Positions 58,186 to 64,000 of a DNA stretch of 64,000 bases are shown here, in pieces. The stretch comes from Tritrichomonas foetus. Lineage: Eukaryota; Parabasalia; Tritrichomonadida; Tritrichomonadidae. The stretch's first letter is position 1, and each line of letters begins with the position of its first letter. The stretch covers positions 54,911 through 118,910 of the forward strand of contig MLAK01000035.1 in NCBI GenBank assembly GCA_001839685.1. The letters are read 5' to 3'. Both the position numbers and the translations under genes were made by a program. The notes beneath the pieces were generated by a model. That model was not told the origin of the DNA, searched no databases, and was given only the letters and a program-made list of their open reading frames with translations.

Positions 58186-59637
58186 TTACTTATCATTATC
58201 TTCCACATTCTCACCTTCTTCTTCTCCTTCTCCTTCCTCTTCTCCTACTTCTTCTTCTTCTCCTTCTTCTTCTTCTTCTCCTTCTTCTTCTTCTTCTTCC
58301 TCTTCTTCTCCTTCTTCCATATATGCATTATTTGCAAAATGATTAATTTCGAAGAAAATTCTGGATATCGTTGAAAATTGATTGTTTTTTATTCTCTCTT
58401 TCAGAATGGGATTAGAGAAGTTATATTTAGGAAAAGCTGTGTTCATATCATCTGAACATCCAGGATCCATGATGTTGAACATCGTCAATTTCTGAATACA
58501 ATCTAGAAAATCTTGATAATCTTTGATTATATTTTCGCTTAAATTTTCTTGTATTTTACTTCGAAAAATTAATTTTTCCATAATTTTATTTACAAAAGAA
58601 AAAATTGTGTTTGAAATGTCACTCAGTCCGGAAAAAATTGGATTACATGAAATTTTTCTTTTCAAATGAATATATTCCTGATCGAACATTTGTTTATTGC
58701 TAGGATGAGGTCTAAATAGTCCAGTCATTTCAAGAAATAGTTTTCTTGTTGGAATAAAAGTTAAAGATGTTGTATATGTGTCAATCCATCGACAAATTAA
58801 CAAATAGAAAATTTGGCGTAACTTAACTAGAAATTCACCTTTGAAAATATCAAACAAACCATGCATTTTCTCTTGAATATCTATGAAAATTTGTTCATAT
58901 TCTTGTTGTTGTAAAAAATCCTTAACTTCGGACATGCGATTTGAAACACCAAAATAATAAAGCAGTTCAATAGGAATAACCCCAAATTCCTTACGAAATG
59001 TTTCAATTTCCTTTTTATAATTAGTTTCCACTGTTTCAGACTTGAAGTATGTTTGTAAGATTATATTTGATTTGTAAGAATAGTCAAAAAACTCATCTAC
59101 TATTCTTTCAATTTGATAATATTGAGCATCAATTTTACTACATGGTATGGAATTCGACTTATAATCACTAATTAAAATTTCTGGTAATTGTGATAATCTT
59201 GTCTGGAATTTTATGATGTTAGCTTTCAGATCATCAAGAACACGAATAGCTAAATCTATATATGAATAAGCAAATCCAATTATTTTGTTTTCACCTTTAT
59301 CTACACCTTGAGGAATAACCAATTTGCGAACAAATTGTTCAAATGTTAATGATGTCAATTTTTTTGATGATTCTTCCTTGTGTTGCAGATAGTATGATCT
59401 TAATGATTTCAATAATTTATCAATTAAATCTGGTTTTGCTAATGACAAAAGATAGTATATTTTCCACATATTTTTTTGAGGAAAAGGATAAATTTTCTTG
59501 GTTTTTATAAAGTTGTCAAAAGCAGTAATAGTTAAATACAATTTTCGAAGAGATTTTTCATCTTTTTTTTTCATATACTCCCATGGCTCTGTTGCCCATT
59601 GGCTTATAGGATCAAGACCTTGTTCTTTGTTGCTCAT
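58186..59637 (-). CDS. helical protein with poly-Glu tail, function unknown
   Basis: 483 residues. Residues 1-440 are helical and rich in Ile, Lys, Phe and Tyr (for example FEQFVRKLVIPQGVDKGENK and LIFRSKIQENLSENIIKDYQ). The overall style is like tethering-complex or transport helical bundles, but I do not recognise a family. The C-terminal about 40 residues are almost pure Glu with some Gly and Val, encoded by a TTC/TCC-rich microsatellite on the + strand. The tail probably varies in length between strains. The start MSNKEQGLDPISQWATEPW looks genuine. Confidence 0.7.
   Translation of the reverse strand: MSNKEQGLDPISQWATEPWEYMKKKDEKSLRKLYLTITAFDNFIKTKKIYPFPQKNMWKIYYLLSLAKPDLIDKLLKSLRSYYLQHKEESSKKLTSLTFEQFVRKLVIPQGVDKGENKIIGFAYSYIDLAIRVLDDLKANIIKFQTRLSQLPEILISDYKSNSIPCSKIDAQYYQIERIVDEFFDYSYKSNIILQTYFKSETVETNYKKEIETFRKEFGVIPIELLYYFGVSNRMSEVKDFLQQQEYEQIFIDIQEKMHGLFDIFKGEFLVKLRQIFYLLICRWIDTYTTSLTFIPTRKLFLEMTGLFRPHPSNKQMFDQEYIHLKRKISCNPIFSGLSDISNTIFSFVNKIMEKLIFRSKIQENLSENIIKDYQDFLDCIQKLTMFNIMDPGCSDDMNTAFPKYNFSNPILKERIKNNQFSTISRIFFEINHFANNAYMEEGEEEEEEEEEGEEEEEGEEEEVGEEEGEGEEEGENVEDNDK
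58214..58318. repeat. TTC-type microsatellite coding the poly-Glu tail
   Basis: About 105 bp of CTT/TTC/TCC triplets, read as GAA/GAG/GGA in the minus-strand gene. It keeps the frame throughout. Confidence 0.9.
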
Positions 59638-60078
59638 TGAAGAAATAAAGGAGGGGAAAAAATGATATCTAATTCACCTGGATCTATCAAAAATTGGCCT
59701 TTCATTTGAGACACTATTCAAAATATATGGCAAAAAATTTAATCATTTGATGCATATGTATGGCTAAAAAGAGATTAGGACTGTAGTTTGAAGAGAAGCT
59801 TGTATATTTAAACTCAAAATTCTTAATGATAAAATAGTGATCAGAAACAATATGCGATTTAGAAATTACTATGATTGGAATTTTTTTTAATAAGGATTTA
59901 TAAAATTTATAATATTAAAAGGAAAAAATAATTGCTTTTTGTCAAATAATTATAGTATAAAACATACCCTGTAATGAGAAATTTGACAACTTCGGTAATG
60001 ACAGTTCGCAATATGAAAAATAGAATTTTTTTCAATATGGTTTTGAATTCATTTGGCCATAACCGTTTCGAAACGTCA
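59638..60078. other. divergent intergenic region
   Basis: 441 bp between two divergent genes, AT-rich. No repeat or RNA gene is recognised. An in-frame ATG at 59974 would extend the kinase by 35 residues. Confidence 0.4.
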
Positions 60079-61646
60079 ATGTCTCTAACACCAAAAACAC
60101 TCGGCAACTACACAATTATTGGAACTTTAGGCACAGGAACTTCAGCAAAAGTGAAATTAGCAGAACATATCGAAACTCATCGTAAAGTCGCGCTCAAAAT
60201 TTTAAAAAAGAATAATTTAGAAAGTAAGCCAGAATTTTTCTCGAAAATTCAACAAGAAATCTCATTAATGAGTTTATTCGATCATCCTCATATTATTCGC
60301 CTTTATGAAGTCTTCGAAAGTGAAAAACATCTATTTCTGGCATTAGAATATTGCGAAAATGGAGATCTTTTCGATTTTTTAATACAGGGTCAAAAGCTAT
60401 CCGAAGAAGAAGCTATGAATTATTTTAGACAGCTTATTTACGCATTAGAATATCTGCACTTACATGAAATTTGCCATCGAGATTTAAAGCCTGAAAACTT
60501 ACTGCTTGATTCACATAATTCTCTGAAAATTGGCGATTTTGGATTTGCATTATGGATGAGGGATAAGGATTCAACAAAGTCTTGTGGGTCTCCTCATTAC
60601 GCAGCTCCTGAAATTATCCAAGGTCGTGCATATTCTGGAAAGAAAGTAGATATTTGGAGTGCTGGTGTAATATTATATGCAATGATTACTGTTTGTTTTT
60701 TGATGAAATTTGGTAAAATTGAAAAGTGAATTGAATTATTATGAAAATTAATTCGTTTTCTTTTTTTTCCAATTTCATCTTTTCTTTTTTGACTAATACA
60801 TAGGGAGGACTTCCATTTGATGACGAAATTTTACCTAACTTACTCAAGAAGATTGAACATGGTGAATATGATCCACCAATCACCCACCCAGAAATTCGAG
60901 ATCTCATTTCTAGAATGATTGTTGTTGATCCTAATCAACGATATTCTGTTGAAAATGTGAAAGAACATCCAGCTTTTTCAATGTTCCTTCCAGACGAATA
61001 CATCCCTCCAAAACCACTTCCACTTCCTTTTTATTCATCTCCAATTGATGTTGAACCAATTCAATATAATGTGATGAAAACCCTTCAACAGGTTGGTTTC
61101 AACAAGGATGAATTAATTAAAGAGTTGACTTCAAACGGTCAAAACATGGCAAAAGTTTTCTATTTCATGCTTATTCGCCTGATTGATTATACTGCATTGC
61201 CATGGCATCAAGCAAACAGTGGAAATACCTTTTTAGAACCTGACCAAGATGAAACACAACTGTGGACTTATGATTCTCTTGATTCCGGAATTGACTTTGA
61301 TAACGAAAATTGTTTGTCACTAGCAGAAAAAATCGATTGGGATATTGGAAATAAGCTTGAAATAGATTTCAAGAAGACAGAAACAATAACAATTTCGGGT
61401 CATTCACTTGCCGAAATTATGTATGAAATGCAAGAGGCTTTAGTAGAATTTTATTATTATTATTTTCATCCTGATGACCAAACCCTCCTTGCAACAAAGG
61501 ATCATGAAACTTTTATAATAATTAATGCAGAATTAAAGGAAGAATCAACTGTTTCATTGAAAGTAAATTTGTTTTCTGGATCTGATGATGATTTTGATGA
61601 ACTCATTGAAAAAATTCGAGAAATTGTTCAAGATTCACTAGCATGA
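60079..61646 (+). CDS. AMPK/BRSK-type Ser/Thr kinase, two exons
   Basis: About 484 residues from exons 60079-60690 and 60804-61646. The start MSLTPKTLGNYTIIG is chosen because the kinase begins there and GTCA precedes the ATG; an ATG at 59974 is alternative. The kinase has GTLGTGTSAKVKLAEH, the ATP Lys in VALKILKK, CHRDLKPENLLL, IGDFGFA and SCGSPHYAAPEI. Across the splice comes AMIT-GGLPFDDEILPNLL, then MIVVDPNQRYSVENVKEHPAF. A BRSK-like UBA-type segment (VMKTLQQVGFNKDELIKELTSN) follows, then a C-terminal domain that may be KA1-like. The family senses energy or polarity and is activated by LKB1-type kinases. Its presence with Raptor and ATG4 suggests a nutrient-signalling set. Confidence 0.9.
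60691..60803 (+). other. spliceosomal intron, 113 bp, trichomonad type
   Basis: Begins GTTTGT after the codon ACT (phase 0) and ends ACTAATACATAG directly before GGAGGACTTCC. The acceptor closely matches the trichomonad ACTAACACACAG motif, in which branch point and 3' site are fused. Removing it joins the kinase subdomains IX-X perfectly. Unspliced, the frame ends in TGA at 60727-60729. Confidence 0.9.
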
Positions 61647-62275
61647 AATATTTCTTTCAATTTTCTTCCCCTCTTTATTCTATTTAAGTTTTGGAAAGAA
61701 GGCTTCTTCTAAATTTTCTTTCTAATCTTGAAGATCATTTTGAAGAATTGTAAATCAAATTCGATGATCACCGTCTACTAGACAACTAAAAAGTGAAAAC
61801 TTTTCACAAAATCAAATGAAATGATGTTCTCAAAACAGAATGTTCATTTTTAAAATATGTAAAATTTAATAACCAAACTAGTTTTGGTGAACTTGCATTC
61901 ATGCATACTTGTCCTATTGCGGCATTTTTTGTAGAAGTTTACTTATGTTTAAATGTTTTTTATATTCGGTAATTTTATATGGCGTTAAATAAAAATCACA
62001 TCACATTAACATTATTGATATCCTTGTTTTTTGACCTTTATTTGACCTTTAATTTCACATGCACATCATGAATAGATGAAATCACCTTCATACTGTTTAC
62101 TGATACTCGAGGAATCATAAGCTAGAATCTCTCAACAAATCTTGAAAGAAAAAGGAAAATGACAAGCACGTAAATGTATCTTATTAATTATTCACTACAA
62201 AAAATTGTGTTTCTTGGTCGATGGCTGATTTTTTGAAAAGGAGAGGGAAAACCGCTTTTTATCTGGTCGATCAGG
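61647..62275. other. intergenic, karyopherin promoter side
   Basis: 629 bp, AT-rich, with no supported gene. The sequence GGTCGATCAGG abuts the karyopherin ATG and contains a TCA that may be an Inr. Confidence 0.4.
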
Positions 62276-64000
62276 ATGTTCACACAACAGCAAATCGAAC
62301 AAGCACTTCTAAATTTGCACAATGCTGATATTCAAGCACAACAACAGGCAAACGATCTTATAATGCGATGGAGCGAAACTCCACAAAGTATTGTCCAAGC
62401 CATGGCAATTATCAATGAATCTCAGTTCGAACCAGCTGTTTTCTCAGCATGTTGTGTAGCCGAAAAAGACATAGTACAAAAATGGATGAATTATTTGCCA
62501 GCTGATCGTCAAGTTATTCGTAATAAATTATGCGAAAGATTAATCGGCTATCAAGGTAATCAAGTGACCAAAGACAAAATCATCAGATTAATTGTTGCAA
62601 TTGCCTTGAAGGACTGGCCAGAAGATTGGCCCACTTGCGTCCAAGATTTTATATCGTCGGCCACGTCATCACCAGAAATGTGTGTTCTTGATTTTCAAAT
62701 CATTTCAGAACTTATCGTTACTATTCATGAAACCACAACAATCACAAATTTCAGAAGAAAACAACTTATTGAAGAATTCGATAAATCTACTGTTAATTTA
62801 ATGCAGATAATTGATTGGTCACTTGGAAATGTTGGTTTTGATTTAGTTTGTTATCCAGTAATTCGACTTTTAAAGGAGCTTTGTTTAACAGCACCTATCG
62901 AAATGCTTTATTCACAAGATATGTTCACTTCACTTTTTACTACATTTGCAGTTAATGAACTCTGTTCAGAAGATGCAATGATAGCAATCAATAATTTATT
63001 GATCAATCGATCAGATGCCAAAGAAATTGCTTCAAAACTTTTTAATGAAACTCTTCAAATTTTAGGAAATTTCTGTGCAGGCGAATGCCCAGATTTTATG
63101 CTTCTTTTCATCATGAAGTATTTAGATGTTTATGGCACTGACATTGACGAGCTTTGTTTTGAAGGTGAAGACATGATCGAAGATGTAGCAAACTTAGTCC
63201 TTTCCATTTATCAGACAATTTTAAACCATCCACCTGTTGAAGAACATTGTGAAGAATTTTGGAGTCTTTTCCGTTCAGTTTTATATAGGTACTATCGTTC
63301 ATCCCGTTCAAAAAATCCATTTGATGCTCTTCAGCCTTGTTTCCAGCTCTTCCAGAATTTAATACCAGAAATTCGTGTCTCACTTTTTAACGCATTTCCA
63401 ACTGCTGCTGAAGGTGGTAAGCTTCGTTCAATAAACTGTCAAGCATGCTGGCTCTTTCTCGCATCAATTGATAAAAAAGGTATGATTGAATTTTTAAGTG
63501 AACAATCACCATCGCCTTCACTTTGTTATTCAATTGGTTTGGTTGATGCTTGTTTAACTGGCAAAGAAGAACGAGAAATGGTTTTCAAAATCTTTCCTAA
63601 ACTTTTCGAATATAACAATTCAACAAAAAGCGTTGATTTTGGAATGTCCCTTTTATATGCAATTTCTCATGCAATTCGATTCATGATGCGTGAATCCAAA
63701 TTTTTAACTGCTTTTGGAGCTTGCTTGTCTACATTTTTAAGTGCTCCTGATTTTCGTGTAAGATCATCTGCGTCAAATGCATTGTTGTATGTCTCAATGC
63801 GCCAACCAAAACTTTTATCACAAGAACCTAATCCAATAATTAACATTTTCTTTAATAATTTAACAGATTGGGTTATAAAGTGTGAATTAAAAGTTTCATC
63901 CAAAATTGTAAAATCGTTTGCTTTAGTTGGATCTGCACAGCCAACTAATGAAGCACGAAATTCAATCTATGAACAGATTTACAATGCTGTTTCTTTGAAT
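62276..64000 (+). CDS. importin-beta/exportin-type karyopherin, N-terminal part
   Basis: 575 codons without a stop, running off the right edge, so the gene is incomplete here. The start MFTQQQIEQALLNLHNADIQ fits an importin-beta N-terminal repeat. An Xpo1-like domain follows (VTKDKIIRLIVAIALKDWPEDWPTCVQDFI) with HEAT-type helices throughout. Spacing of the first 150 residues is closest to the transportin-3/importin-13 and CRM1 groups. I cannot separate these without the C-terminal half. The protein carries cargo through the nuclear pore with Ran. The first ATG is taken. Confidence 0.85.
   Translation, partial: MFTQQQIEQALLNLHNADIQAQQQANDLIMRWSETPQSIVQAMAIINESQFEPAVFSACCVAEKDIVQKWMNYLPADRQVIRNKLCERLIGYQGNQVTKDKIIRLIVAIALKDWPEDWPTCVQDFISSATSSPEMCVLDFQIISELIVTIHETTTITNFRRKQLIEEFDKSTVNLMQIIDWSLGNVGFDLVCYPVIRLLKELCLTAPIEMLYSQDMFTSLFTTFAVNELCSEDAMIAINNLLINRSDAKEIASKLFNETLQILGNFCAGECPDFMLLFIMKYLDVYGTDIDELCFEGEDMIEDVANLVLSIYQTILNHPPVEEHCEEFWSLFRSVLYRYYRSSRSKNPFDALQPCFQLFQNLIPEIRVSLFNAFPTAAEGGKLRSINCQACWLFLASIDKKGMIEFLSEQSPSPSLCYSIGLVDACLTGKEEREMVFKIFPKLFEYNNSTKSVDFGMSLLYAISHAIRFMMRESKFLTAFGACLSTFLSAPDFRVRSSASNALLYVSMRQPKLLSQEPNPIINIFFNNLTDWVIKCELKVSSKIVKSFALVGSAQPTNEARNSIYEQIYNAVSLN

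Noticed and set aside
1..64000. tRNA, rRNA or snRNA genes
   Set aside because: No cloverleaf-like segment with A and B boxes or rRNA core sequence was recognised by eye. A tRNAscan/Infernal run would be decisive.

Overview
The window is AT-rich eukaryotic DNA with dense, almost intron-free genes on both strands. It uses the standard genetic code; TAA, TAG and TGA all end genes. The best match is a trichomonad parabasalid (Tritrichomonas-like). Three things point there. A gene near the left end resembles the trichomonad initiator-binding-domain family, and a truncated relative lies at 15.6 kb. The single clear intron ends in ACTAATACATAG, very close to the trichomonad branch-point/acceptor consensus ACTAACACACAG. 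Pogo/Tc1-type DNA transposons sit between genes. The assignment is inference; no rRNA or tRNA gene was recognised to anchor it.

Layout: 0-7 kb is gene-poor. It holds an initiator-binding-type protein and a probable 4-kb DNA transposon with near-perfect 24-bp terminal inverted repeats. The transposase of that element is split by an untrimmed Nextera/Tn5 adapter dimer plus an N. 7-22 kb carries a PAK-type kinase with two CRIB motifs, a tubby-domain protein, a short Raptor-like protein (TORC1), a coiled-coil protein, an RRM protein with a His-rich tail and a 1,557-residue XMAP215/TOG microtubule polymerase. 23.4-25.5 kb is a 2.06-kb transposon with about 334-bp, over 99% identical inverted repeats and an intact transposase; it lies 45 bp upstream of the next gene. 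25.5-38.6 kb holds MEMO1, a large LRR protein, a coiled-coil protein, an EGF/IPT membrane protein and an R2R3 Myb factor.

38.9-41.1 kb is an ankyrin-repeat gene broken by three inserts that all begin GTTYTTTTT, plus an in-frame stop. 41.7-64 kb carries a small BORC-like helical protein, a GT31-like glycosyltransferase, CYB5D1 (axonemal), ATG4, a filament-type coiled coil, a full gp210/Nup210 nuclear pore membrane protein, a membrane-anchored P-loop ATPase, TCF25/Rqc1 (ribosome quality control), a nucleostemin-type circularly permuted GTPase, an unknown protein with a poly-Glu tail, a BRSK/AMPK-type kinase with the intron, and the N-terminal 575 residues of an importin-beta/exportin-type karyopherin running off the right edge.

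The genes are mostly single-copy housekeeping functions: nutrient signalling and autophagy (Raptor, ATG4, AMPK-like kinase), nuclear transport (gp210, karyopherin), cytoskeleton and flagella (TOG, PAK, CYB5D1), and ribosome biogenesis and quality control (GTPase, TCF25). There is no sign of operons; several pairs are divergent with short shared promoters. The most useful items for follow-up are the adapter artefact, the two transposons, the damaged ankyrin gene and a recurrent CGTTTA-type element just upstream of start codons. I did not find a system I can call clearly undescribed.
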